A stretch of 5,514 nucleotides of DNA, from assembly GCA_047445235.1 (NCBI GenBank), contig JBLGEO010000048.1, positions 1 through 5,514 on the forward strand, written 5' to 3'. Each line of letters opens with the position of its first letter. Positions within the stretch are counted from its first letter, which is position 1. Below the pieces are notes generated by a model that saw nothing but the letters and a program-made list of their open reading frames with translations, did not search any database and was not told the DNA's origin. Both the position numbers and the translations under genes were made by a program. This stretch comes from JBDSRX01 sp047445235. GTDB taxonomy: Bacteria > Patescibacteriota > Dojkabacteria > J137. Shown here in pieces: positions 1 to 5,400 of the stretch.

Positions 1-372
1 AACTCTCGAGTTTCTGATTTAATAAATAAGGCTGGAGGCTTTACACCAGATGCTGACTTAGACTTTATAGCAAGCAACCTCAACCTTTCTGAGAAGACAA
101 AGGATGAACAGCACATTTACATCCCATCAATTACAGAACGAACTGAGAGCAACGTTGCCGGAGCTCAATCTGACGCCACAGCTATAGGTGGTAAGGTCAA
201 TATAAATACAGCAACTAAAGATCAGTTAGACGCTCTGCCAGGCGTTGGCCCCTCTACTGCAGATAAAATTATTGCAGCAAGACCATTTGAATCTATTGAA
301 GATTTAAAAGATGTAAGCGGAATTGGAGATGCAAAATTTGACTCGATAAAAGATTTGGTAGATGTAAAATGA
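1..372 (+). CDS. comEA: ComEA-like DNA-binding competence protein (3' part; 5' end outside the window)
   Basis: The reading frame is open from base 1 and ends at TGA 370-372, giving 123 visible residues. Residues 1-43 resemble the end of an SLBB domain (RVSDLINKAGGFTPDADLD, then IYIPS). A polar linker of about 20 residues follows. Residues 66-120 form the tandem helix-hairpin-helix region typical of ComEA: VNINTAT, LPGVG at 79-83, IIAARPF at 90-96 and VSGIG at 105-109. In the family, ComEA is anchored outside the cytoplasmic membrane, binds double-stranded DNA without sequence preference and hands it to ComEC. The N-terminal membrane anchor is not visible here. The stop overlaps the next start as ATGA, so translation of comEC is probably coupled to this gene. 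The order comEA-comEC is the usual competence order. The start and full length cannot be given. Confidence 0.93.
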   Translation, partial: NSRVSDLINKAGGFTPDADLDFIASNLNLSEKTKDEQHIYIPSITERTESNVAGAQSDATAIGGKVNINTATKDQLDALPGVGPSTADKIIAARPFESIEDLKDVSGIGDAKFDSIKDLVDVK

Positions 373-1829
373 AACTTTCTATTTTACATAAATATTTAAA
401 AAGTAAGGTAGATGATTTAAGACTCTTCAAATACAACTTCGAACGTATAAGACTCTTTCAAATTAGCCTTGGAATCGTACTGGGAGTACTCTTAGTATCG
501 TCAAGTTCAATAATAGTAGTATTTGTAATCTTAATAGTTTCTTTCCCTTTAAAACGACTTAAGCTCGTTTTTTATTTTTGTCTGATATTAGGAAGTCTTT
601 TCTTTATTAATTGGAATAATTCTATAAATTCTGAGGTAACAAATGCTGTTAAAACTGATTATGGATATACAGCTACAGTTCTAAGTATGGATAAAGCTGA
701 GATTAGTAAGACTTTGACTTTAAAGATAGATGGTTTGCAAGGTGAGGCATTAGCAGATGTTGGTTTGTACTCCCCAATAAATGTCTACGACCGAGTGTAC
801 CTAAATGGGAAGATGAATTTGCCTAAAAGTTTTGAAGATTTTGACTACCCTGCTTATTTAAGAAGCAATAAGATATTTTATGAGTTTAAAGGTGCTGTTA
901 CTTTAGAGAAGAAGGATTATTCGATTCTTTCTCTGTTAAGGGATCTAAAAGATAAGTTAATAAATATTTCGGAGACGAATATGACTATTCCTTACTCATC
1001 TTTATTTAATGGGATTCTTCTTGGAGATACGTCTAAGATTCCAGATGATATTAAAAATGCATTTAGGGCAACTGGTACTTCACATATCTTAAGCGTGTCT
1101 GGTTTCAACTTTACTATTATCTTGATCTTCCTTCTAACTTTAGCCCCGTTAATTGGGAGAAGAAAGTTATTAATCGCCTCTATTCCATTAATAGTAGGAT
1201 TCTTGTTGTTGGTTGGAATAAATAATCTTACAGCTTTAAGAGCGACAATTATGATACTTATATTCATAGCGGCTAGTTTACTTGGCAGGAAAGTAAACTT
1301 CCTCTACTTAATATCAATAACCCTAATGATATTTCTACTAGATTACCCACTGTCTTGGACAAATGTAAGTCTACAACTAAGCTTTGGAAGCTTACTGGGA
1401 TTGTTTTTCTTATCTGGATCTTTTAGTTCTTTTTTTAGGAAGTTGAAAGTTCCAGAGTCTTTTATTGAACCATTATCTGCTTCAATAGCTGCAATAGTAG
1501 GTACTTTACCTTTTACTTTAAATACTTTTGGAACTCTTTCCGTAGTTGCGCCTCTAGTTAACGTTATTGTTTTACCACTAGTTCCTCTCGTAATGCTTCT
1601 CGGATTTATAGGTGAAGTATTAGGCTTGTTGAATTTAAGTGAGCTGAGTAGCCTACTCTTTAAAATATGCGAGGTATTTTTGAAAATTATGACTTCTGTA
1701 ATCCAGTACTTTTCAAAGCTACCCTTTGCAAATACGTCTAACAATATAGTAATCTTGATTGTGATTATGATATTACTTACTATATTTATTTATAGCGACT
1801 TCAGAAACTTTTATAAGAAACATTACTAA
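369..1829 (+). CDS. comEC: ComEC/Rec2 DNA-uptake channel, membrane part only
   Basis: This is a 486-residue polytopic membrane protein. Two hydrophobic segments lie near residues 31-60 and 66-80. A soluble stretch at about 90-180 matches the OB-like DUF4131 region and ends with the family-type FEDFDYPAYLRSNKIFYE. The competence domain follows: FNGILLGD at 213-220, FRATGTSHILSVSGFNFTI at 232-250 (the most diagnostic motif), LTALRATIM at 287-295, SLQLSFGSLLG at 334-344 and VAPLVNVIVLPLVPL at 393-407. Hydrophobic segments recur from 247 to 475. In the family this forms the channel through which one DNA strand enters the cytoplasm during transformation. The usual C-terminal metallo-beta-lactamase domain is absent and is encoded by the next gene instead. 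The ATG is chosen because it overlaps the comEA stop (ATGA) and no earlier in-frame start fits better. The stop overlaps the next ATG (TAATG), which suggests a three-gene translationally coupled operon. Confidence 0.93.
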   Translation: MKLSILHKYLKSKVDDLRLFKYNFERIRLFQISLGIVLGVLLVSSSSIIVVFVILIVSFPLKRLKLVFYFCLILGSLFFINWNNSINSEVTNAVKTDYGYTATVLSMDKAEISKTLTLKIDGLQGEALADVGLYSPINVYDRVYLNGKMNLPKSFEDFDYPAYLRSNKIFYEFKGAVTLEKKDYSILSLLRDLKDKLINISETNMTIPYSSLFNGILLGDTSKIPDDIKNAFRATGTSHILSVSGFNFTIILIFLLTLAPLIGRRKLLIASIPLIVGFLLLVGINNLTALRATIMILIFIAASLLGRKVNFLYLISITLMIFLLDYPLSWTNVSLQLSFGSLLGLFFLSGSFSSFFRKLKVPESFIEPLSASIAAIVGTLPFTLNTFGTLSVVAPLVNVIVLPLVPLVMLLGFIGEVLGLLNLSELSSLLFKICEVFLKIMTSVIQYFSKLPFANTSNNIVILIVIMILLTIFIYSDFRNFYKKHY

Positions 1830-2719
1830 TGACAAAATATATTTTTATACCGATCATACTTATCCTCTCCAACATCTTTGTTTGGACTAATGTCTACTCT
1901 TACGAATCTAGGAAGGGATCTTTTGAGATGGATGTCTTAAACATTGGCCAAGGTGACTCTATTTTGATTAAGACACCAGGAAATCATTACGGTTTGATAG
2001 ACACAGGAAGAGACTCCAAGGTTTTAAGTGAACTATCACAGACGTTGCCATTGGGAAGAACATATTTAGATTTTGTCATTCTTACTCACCCAGATGCAGA
2101 TCATATTGGTGGCGTAGATGATATCTTAGAAAACTATAAGGTTAATGCCCTATTCTTCAATAAGAATATAAAAACCAACGAGTTGCTAGATGAAATAAAG
2201 TCTAAAATAGAAGAAACAAACACAAAGAATTACTCGATTGATATGTTTAACGACTTTACTCTAGACGGCATTTACTTTGATGTAATATGGCCACAGGACC
2301 ATGCTAAAACGTATACTTTTGATAACTCCAACGATATCTCTACAAGTATTTTGATTAAGTATGATGGGTATAAGATTCTATCTTCTGGGGATTTACCCTC
2401 AGACTTTGAAGCTCCTTCCCTTGCAGACCTTCCACCAGAAGATGTAGATATTGATTTTCTTAAAGTTAGTCATCATGGAAGCAGATTCTCTACAAATCTG
2501 GATTTTCTAAAGCAAATTAAACCTGAGTATGCATTTATTAGTGTAGGTGCCGGCAATACTTACGGTCATCCAACTGATGAAGTACTAAGTAATTTGGAAG
2601 CTGAGCATTCTAACGTGCTTAGGACAGACAAAGATGGTAGAATCTCTCTTGTTATTAAGGGTAATGTTGCAGATATAAGTACGCTCGATAGTAATAAGAA
2701 GTTCGAGATTACAAAATAA
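1829..2719 (+). CDS. ComEC-type metallo-beta-lactamase-fold hydrolase, separate gene
   Basis: This is a 296-residue protein with one N-terminal hydrophobic segment (residues 4-20, a signal anchor or signal peptide), then an MBL domain. The motifs of the ComEC C-terminal domain are all visible: MDVLNIGQGDSILI (GDS at 42-44), LIDTG, the metal-binding THPDADHIGG (H87, D89, D91, H92), SSGDL (D188), VSHHGS (H215, H216) and YGHP (H247). All expected metal ligands are present, so it is probably an active metallohydrolase facing the outside of the membrane. In ComEC this domain is thought to degrade the non-transported DNA strand, although direct activity evidence is limited to few species. The ATG overlaps the comEC TAA by one base, so translation is likely coupled by re-initiation. 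The protein has its own complete membrane segment and start codon, so this is a gene division rather than a broken comEC. A general MBL hydrolase with another role is the alternative, but the context argues against it. Confidence 0.9.
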   Translation: MTKYIFIPIILILSNIFVWTNVYSYESRKGSFEMDVLNIGQGDSILIKTPGNHYGLIDTGRDSKVLSELSQTLPLGRTYLDFVILTHPDADHIGGVDDILENYKVNALFFNKNIKTNELLDEIKSKIEETNTKNYSIDMFNDFTLDGIYFDVIWPQDHAKTYTFDNSNDISTSILIKYDGYKILSSGDLPSDFEAPSLADLPPEDVDIDFLKVSHHGSRFSTNLDFLKQIKPEYAFISVGAGNTYGHPTDEVLSNLEAEHSNVLRTDKDGRISLVIKGNVADISTLDSNKKFEITK

Positions 2720-2736
2720 ATAGATTTCATCTGAGC

Positions 2737-2753
2737 TAGATATGCAATATCTA
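2737..2753 (+). other. Small perfect hairpin after the competence operon
   Basis: TAGATAT at 2737-2743 is perfectly complementary to ATATCTA at 2747-2753 with a GCA triloop, 18 nt after the stop of the MBL gene. No U-tract follows, so it is not a convincing intrinsic terminator. It could protect the 3' end of the transcript, or it could be chance in AT-rich DNA. Confidence 0.35.
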
Positions 2754-2774
2754 AGTGAAGATTGAAAGATACTT

Positions 2775-2795
2775 ATCCTGAGTGAAACGAAGGAT
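2775..2795. repeat. Candidate intergenic repeat: 21-nt hairpin with tandem G-A mismatches
   Basis: ATCCT at 2775-2779 pairs with AGGAT at 2791-2795. Inside it, GA (2780-2781) faces GA (2789-2790), giving tandem G-A pairs, and GT (2782-2783) pairs with AC (2787-2788) around a GAA loop. On the reverse strand it reads ATCCTTCGTTTCACTCAGGAT. This closely resembles an intergenic repeat family (ATCCTTCGCTTCGCTCAGGAT and relatives) that I recall from several bacterial phyla. That recollection was not checked. Only one copy is present in the window, so repeat status is not shown here. Confidence 0.4.
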
Positions 2796-2822
2796 CTCAT
2801 TTAGGAAATGCCGAGAATCTGA

Positions 2823-2851
2823 TTGCAATTACACGTTCTACAGTTTATAAT
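2823..2851 (+). promoter_or_regulatory. Sigma70-type promoter for rpmG
   Basis: A TTGCAA box at 2823-2828 and a perfect TATAAT at 2846-2851 are separated by 17 nt. Transcription would start near 2858 and leave an untranslated leader of about 25 nt before the rpmG ATG. It lies just where the competence cluster ends and the ribosomal cluster begins, which fits a transcription-unit boundary. Confidence 0.7.
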
Positions 2852-2882
2852 TCTTAACACCAAATTTTAGGTTAAATATCTT

Positions 2883-3065
2883 ATGGCATCATCAAAAAAG
2901 AAAAAGCAAGGAGTTTTCAGATTTTATAACTCAGAGACTGGAGAACATTACACAATAAGGTTATCAAAGCCTGCTGTAGAAAAGTTAACAGATAAAAAAG
3001 TTATGAAGTACAGTAAGAAACTTAAGAAGCACGTTGAGTTCAAGTTAACTAAGAAAGTTAAATAA
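2883..3065 (+). CDS. rpmG: 50S ribosomal protein L33
   Basis: This is a 60-residue, very lysine-rich protein (N-terminal MASSKKKKQG). The L33 pattern shows in FRFYNSETGEHYTIR at 12-26 and in the C-terminal YSKKLKKHVEFKLTKK, which corresponds to the KKFDP..RQHVIYKE.K end of other bacterial L33 proteins. No cysteine pairs are present, so it is the zinc-free form. L33 sits near the E site of the large subunit. Length is normal for the family (about 50-60). The neighbours tRNA-Trp, secE, nusG, rplK and rplA are the classic partners of rpmG in many bacteria, which strengthens a call that would be moderate from sequence alone. The start is fixed by the promoter 32 nt upstream and by the absence of other nearby starts. 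No strong Shine-Dalgarno sequence is present, only a weak AGG about 11 nt before the ATG. Confidence 0.85.
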   Translation: MASSKKKKQGVFRFYNSETGEHYTIRLSKPAVEKLTDKKVMKYSKKLKKHVEFKLTKKVK

Positions 3066-3076
3066 CGAGTGGTTCA

Positions 3077-3105
3077 TTGAAACTAAGAGTGGTTTTTAGT
3101 AAAAT
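3077..3105 (+). promoter_or_regulatory. Sigma70-type promoter for tRNA-Trp and secE
   Basis: TTGAAA at 3077-3082 and TAAAAT at 3100-3105 are separated by 17 nt. Transcription would start near 3112, about 17 nt before the mature tRNA 5' end, and could continue into secE and nusG because no terminator separates them. Confidence 0.55.
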
Positions 3106-3128
3106 AAACCGATAATTCAATTAATTAT

Positions 3129-3200
3129 GCGAGTGTCGGTTAATTGGTAAACCACCGGTCTCCAAAACCGGAACTCTCAGTTCGAGCCTGAGCACTCGTG
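3129..3200 (+). tRNA. trnW: tRNA-Trp (anticodon CCA)
   Basis: A full 72-nt cloverleaf can be drawn. The acceptor stem pairs 3129-3135 with 3193-3199, and the D stem GGTT/AACC pairs 3138-3141 with 3150-3153. The anticodon stem CCGGT/ACCGG pairs 3155-3159 with 3167-3171, with loop CTCCAAA and anticodon CCA at 3162-3164. The variable loop has 4 nt. The T stem CTCAG/CTGAG pairs 3176-3180 with 3188-3192, with loop TTCGAGC. The discriminator base is G73 (3200), as expected for bacterial tryptophan tRNA. Two points are odd: the first acceptor pair is a G-U wobble, and no CCA is encoded (TACTA follows), so CCA must be added enzymatically. It lies 16 nt before secE and is probably cut out of a shared transcript. 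Confidence 0.95.
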
Positions 3201-3216
3201 TACTATTAAAAAAAAT

Positions 3217-3426
3217 ATGTTTAAGAAAATACTAGGAATACCAAAACAAATAAAGGACTTTATTGTAGGAACTTACGGTGAGTTAAAACAGACTGAGTAC
3301 TTATCTAAAAGAAAGACTCTATCTTACACTTTATTAGTTTTAGGATTTCTTGTAATAGGAACATTGTTTATATTAGGAGTAGATACTCTATTCTTAAGCA
3401 TAAGAAGTTTATTGTTCTCGATTTAG
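3217..3426 (+). CDS. secE: Preprotein translocase subunit SecE
   Basis: This 69-residue protein has the single-span bacterial SecE layout. An amphipathic segment KQIKDFIVGTYGELKQTEYLSKRKT (residues 10-34) corresponds to the FI.E...ELKKV.WP+R.E region. One membrane helix follows at about 35-55 (YTLLVLGFLVIGTLFILGVD), ending in the family-typical GVD. SecE clamps SecY in the membrane translocon. The conserved Trp-Pro of the hinge region is replaced by Tyr-Leu (residues 28-29), a divergence discussed in the findings. The position between tRNA-Trp and nusG is the standard place for secE and supports the call. The ATG is preceded by an A-run (TTAAAAAAAATATG) with no Shine-Dalgarno sequence. Confidence 0.88.
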   Translation: MFKKILGIPKQIKDFIVGTYGELKQTEYLSKRKTLSYTLLVLGFLVIGTLFILGVDTLFLSIRSLLFSI

Positions 3427-3446
3427 AATAAATCGCTTATCGATAA

Positions 3447-3459
3447 TTTAATATAAAAT
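3447..3459 (+). promoter_or_regulatory. AT box upstream of nusG, possible -10 element
   Basis: TTTAATATAAAAT contains TATAAA and TAAAAT, either of which could serve as a -10 element about 20 nt before the nusG ATG. No convincing -35 lies at the right distance. The same 13 bases recur at 5422-5434 before rplJ. This could be a promoter, a translation-enhancing AT-rich leader, or chance. Confidence 0.25.
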
Positions 3460-3475
3460 TGCTTTTCAATTTAAA

Positions 3476-4087
3476 ATGAAAAAAACAATAACAACAGAAG
3501 AAGTAAAAGAAGAGGCTGCTGTAGAAGTTGCTGAAACTGTTAAACCAGATAAATTAAAATGGTATATCGTTTCTGCTTCATCTGGAAAAGAAAACTCAAC
3601 AGCTAAATTAATAAAGCAGAGAGTAAAAGCTAACGGAATGGAAGCTGTTGTTGGAGATGTAGTTGTTCCAATGCAAGAGAAGATAATTATTCAAAGAGGA
3701 AAGAAAAAGACTATTCAAGATAGAATTTATCAGGGCTACATCTTTGTTAAGATGGAAGCTAACGAAGATACTATTCAATTAGTTAGAAATACAGAAGGTG
3801 TTAAAGGATTCTTAGGCATGACAGCTAAATCTAAATACCCTACTCCATTAAACGAAAAAGACTTAAACTTCACACAAGTAAAACCAGAACCTTCATACAA
3901 ATCTAAATTTGATGTTGGAAATGTTGTTAGAATTACAGACGGTCCATGGAAAGAATTCGTTGGAACTGTAGTTGCTGTAAACGAAGTTAAAGGTCAACTA
4001 AAAGTTATGTTGTCACTATTCAATAGAGATACACCAGTAGATAATATAGATTTTTTGCAGGCTGAGAAGCTTTCAGAGTCAAATTAA
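3476..4087 (+). CDS. nusG: Transcription elongation and termination factor NusG
   Basis: This is a 203-residue protein. The first 26 residues form an acidic extension (EEVKEEAAVEVAE) beyond the usual family start. The NGN domain runs from K28-W29-Y30 to about 130 and includes WYIVSASSGKEN, VPMQEKIIIQRGKKK, and DRIYQGYIFVKM. The KOW domain covers about 145-200: FDVGNVVRITDGPWKEFVGTVVAV, then a family-like ending in which the usual FGR.TPVE is FNRDTPVD (182-188). NusG binds RNA polymerase through the NGN domain, affects pausing and, through KOW, contacts Rho or ribosomal S10. The neighbouring secE upstream and rplK downstream are the standard arrangement. The length exceeds the usual 175-185 because of the extension, and no later ATG would give a better start. 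No Shine-Dalgarno sequence is present; the start context is TTTAAAATG. Confidence 0.95.
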   Translation: MKKTITTEEVKEEAAVEVAETVKPDKLKWYIVSASSGKENSTAKLIKQRVKANGMEAVVGDVVVPMQEKIIIQRGKKKTIQDRIYQGYIFVKMEANEDTIQLVRNTEGVKGFLGMTAKSKYPTPLNEKDLNFTQVKPEPSYKSKFDVGNVVRITDGPWKEFVGTVVAVNEVKGQLKVMLSLFNRDTPVDNIDFLQAEKLSESN

Positions 4088-4105
4088 TAATTTAAATTAA
4101 ACAAT

Positions 4106-4531
4106 ATGGCTAAAGAGATAACAAATGTAATAAAATTAGAGATTCAAGCTGGAAAAGCAAATCCCGCTCCACCAATAGGACCTATCTTAGGTCAGGCTGG
4201 ATTACCAATTCCTGTTGTTTGTAAAGAATTCAACGACAAAACATCTGGAATGGGAGAAGATAAGATTCCAGTGATTATCACTATTTTCAAAGATAGATCT
4301 TACAAGATGGTTTTAAAACAACCTACTGTAGCTGGTATGGTAATGAAGAAAATGAAAGTAACAAAGGGATCTGGAACACCTAACAAGGATAAGATTGGAA
4401 AGATTAAGAAAGCAGATTTAAAAGACATAGCTGAAAGAAAAATGGTTGACTTTAATACTAAGAAATTACCTTCTGCTATTAATATAGTAGCTGGAGTTGC
4501 TAAGAGCTTAGGTGTTGAGGTAATAGAATAA
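4106..4531 (+). CDS. rplK: 50S ribosomal protein L11
   Basis: At 141 residues this is the normal L11 length. The N-terminal domain shows the proline-rich switch NPAPPIGPILGQAG at 19-32, contacted by thiostrepton-class antibiotics in other species. FNDKT at 42-46 and IPVIITIFKDRSY at 54-66 follow. The C-terminal rRNA-binding domain has the signature KGSGTPNKDKIGKI at 87-100 and ends with IVAGVAKSLGVEV, where most homologues have GTARSMG. L11 binds the GTPase-associated centre of 23S rRNA at the base of the L10-L12 stalk, so it works physically beside the product of the downstream rplJ. It lies 18 nt after nusG and is very probably in the same transcript. The ATG is preceded by AT-rich sequence without a Shine-Dalgarno motif. 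Confidence 0.97.
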   Translation: MAKEITNVIKLEIQAGKANPAPPIGPILGQAGLPIPVVCKEFNDKTSGMGEDKIPVIITIFKDRSYKMVLKQPTVAGMVMKKMKVTKGSGTPNKDKIGKIKKADLKDIAERKMVDFNTKKLPSAINIVAGVAKSLGVEVIE

Positions 4532-4562
4532 TAAGTTTAATAAATATTTAGTTCAAATAATC

Positions 4563-5237
4563 ATGAAAAAAGAAGTTAAAAAGATTACAGAGGTTAAGAC
4601 ATTAGAAGAGGCAGCAAAACTTCTTCCAGAGGTTTCAACATCTAAATTTGTTGGTTCTGTAGATGTAGACATTGTTCTAAATCTAAAAGATAAACAAAAG
4701 AAAGAAACTATTAGAGGTAGCTTTAACTTACCTAATTCTTTAGGTGAAGAGAAAAAAGTTATAGTCTTCTGCGAAGAGAGTTACGTAAAAGATGCATTAG
4801 CAGCAGGTGCTGTTGAGGCTGGATTAGATGAACTAGTAGAAAAAGTAATGAAAGGATCAGTTGATTTTGATATAGTTATCGCTACTCCATCTGCTATGGT
4901 TAAGATGGCAAGACTAGGAAAGGTACTAGGACCAAAAGGATTAATGCCTAACCCAAAGAACGGAACAATCACTACAGATATTGCAAAAAGCATTGAGAGT
5001 TTTAAGGCTGGAAGATTAAACTTTAAGTCAGTTCCAGACCAAGGATTAGTAAGAATGAAGGTTGCTAAGGTAGATATGGGTGCTGAAAAAATCCAAGAGA
5101 ATGTTTTAGCTTTACTAAAAGCTGTTCATACAGAAGTAAAAAGAATGTCATCTACTCCATTTAAACAGGTAACAATAAAGCCTACAATGGGATCTAGCAT
5201 AAAACTAGATGTTAGTGATATAATGAAGCAGATGTAA
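4563..5237 (+). CDS. rplA: 50S ribosomal protein L1
   Basis: This 224-residue protein has both L1 domains. KFVGSVDVDIVLNL at about 28-41 and IRGSFNLPN belong to the first. AAGAVEAGLDELVEKVMKGSVDFDIVIATP leads into the second domain, with the signature LGKVLGPKGLMPNPKNGTIT at about 118-137. After this come FKAGRLNFKSV, a conserved C-terminal half and KPTMGSSIKLDV near the end. L1 forms the mobile L1 stalk that helps release tRNA from the E site, and in several bacteria it represses its own L11-L1 operon. The N-terminus is about 10-15 residues shorter than in Escherichia coli and lacks the basic MAKLTKRMR-type start. The gene lies 31 nt after rplK. No clear L1-binding leader was recognised upstream of rplK. 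No Shine-Dalgarno sequence is seen before the ATG. Confidence 0.97.
   Translation: MKKEVKKITEVKTLEEAAKLLPEVSTSKFVGSVDVDIVLNLKDKQKKETIRGSFNLPNSLGEEKKVIVFCEESYVKDALAAGAVEAGLDELVEKVMKGSVDFDIVIATPSAMVKMARLGKVLGPKGLMPNPKNGTITTDIAKSIESFKAGRLNFKSVPDQGLVRMKVAKVDMGAEKIQENVLALLKAVHTEVKRMSSTPFKQVTIKPTMGSSIKLDVSDIMKQM
5216..5224 (+). promoter_or_regulatory. Candidate extended -10 promoter for rplJ inside the end of rplA
   Basis: TGATATAAT is a perfect extended -10 (TGnTATAAT) in the last codons of rplA. No good -35 is seen 17 nt upstream, which extended -10 promoters can tolerate. Start would be near 5231, about 20 nt before the L10-leader core. A coding-sequence coincidence (Asp-Ile-Met codons) is possible. 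Confidence 0.35.
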
Positions 5238-5251
5238 TTAAAAAGTTAATA

Positions 5252-5337
5252 GTCAGAGACAGCAGGTAGTCGAAAGATATAAGCAAAGCTTGTATCGAAA
5301 GATATAAATCCAGCCGAGACGCTAAGAAAGTTCTTAG
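5252..5337 (+). promoter_or_regulatory. L10-type ribosomal protein leader (rplJ leader)
   Basis: The 5' motif AGACAGCAGG (5257-5266) and the 3' motif TAAATCC.GCCGAG (5305-5318) match what I recall of the bacterial L10-leader consensus, in which the L10-L12 complex binds its own mRNA. A basal stem can be drawn. GTC (5252-5254) pairs with GAC (5318-5320), and GCAGG (5262-5266) pairs with CCAGC (5310-5314) with one A-A mismatch. Between these halves lies a 9-bp hairpin, GATATAAGC/GCTTGTATC (5276-5284 with 5288-5296), closed by AAA. A second hairpin, CTAAGA/TCTTAG (5322-5327 with 5332-5337), follows. The location directly before rplJ supports the call. Ligand-bound L10 would be expected to lower expression of the operon. 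Confidence 0.8.
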
Positions 5338-5348
5338 TTTTGAGTTAA

Positions 5349-5390
5349 TAGTTTTTAGGAGAATATCTGAAAACTGAAAACTAAAAACTA
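5349..5390 (+). other. 10-bp stem between the L10 leader and the terminator
   Basis: TAGTTTTTAG (5349-5358) pairs perfectly with CTAAAAACTA (5381-5390) around a 22-nt loop. The 3' strand lies in a period-7 tandem repeat (GAAAACT, GAAAACT, AAAAACT, AGAAACT; 5369-5396), which offers several pairing registers. It may space or compete with the terminator. Its role is inferred. Confidence 0.5.
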
Positions 5391-5400
5391 GAAACTACAA

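Noticed and set aside
370..372. TGA read as glycine (as in some reduced lineages)
   Set aside because: All complete genes lack in-frame TGA and use GGN for glycine. Reading through this TGA would add only nine residues to ComEA before TAA at 397-399, with no domain gained.
992..1744. Minus-strand open frames of 91 and 133 residues inside comEC
   Set aside because: They lie wholly within a well-supported gene, have no family motifs and read as low-complexity shadows of the hydrophobic coding strand.
1800..1860. comEC as a frameshifted or broken single gene
   Set aside because: The downstream frame has its own ATG at TAATG, a complete hydrophobic segment and an intact MBL domain, which fits a real gene boundary better than a frameshift.
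2737..2753. Hairpin after the competence operon as an intrinsic terminator
   Set aside because: The stem is AT-only apart from one G-C pair and no U-tract follows.
2585..2800. Minus-strand 71-residue frame spanning the end of the MBL gene and the intergenic region
   Set aside because: Most of it overlaps the conserved 3' end of the MBL gene; no motif, promoter or start context supports it.
4781..4993. Minus-strand 70-residue frame inside rplA
   Set aside because: It is antisense to the conserved L1 signature region and has no independent support.
5369..5396. Tandem 7-nt repeats as a CRISPR-like array
   Set aside because: The units are contiguous, far too short and have no spacers.
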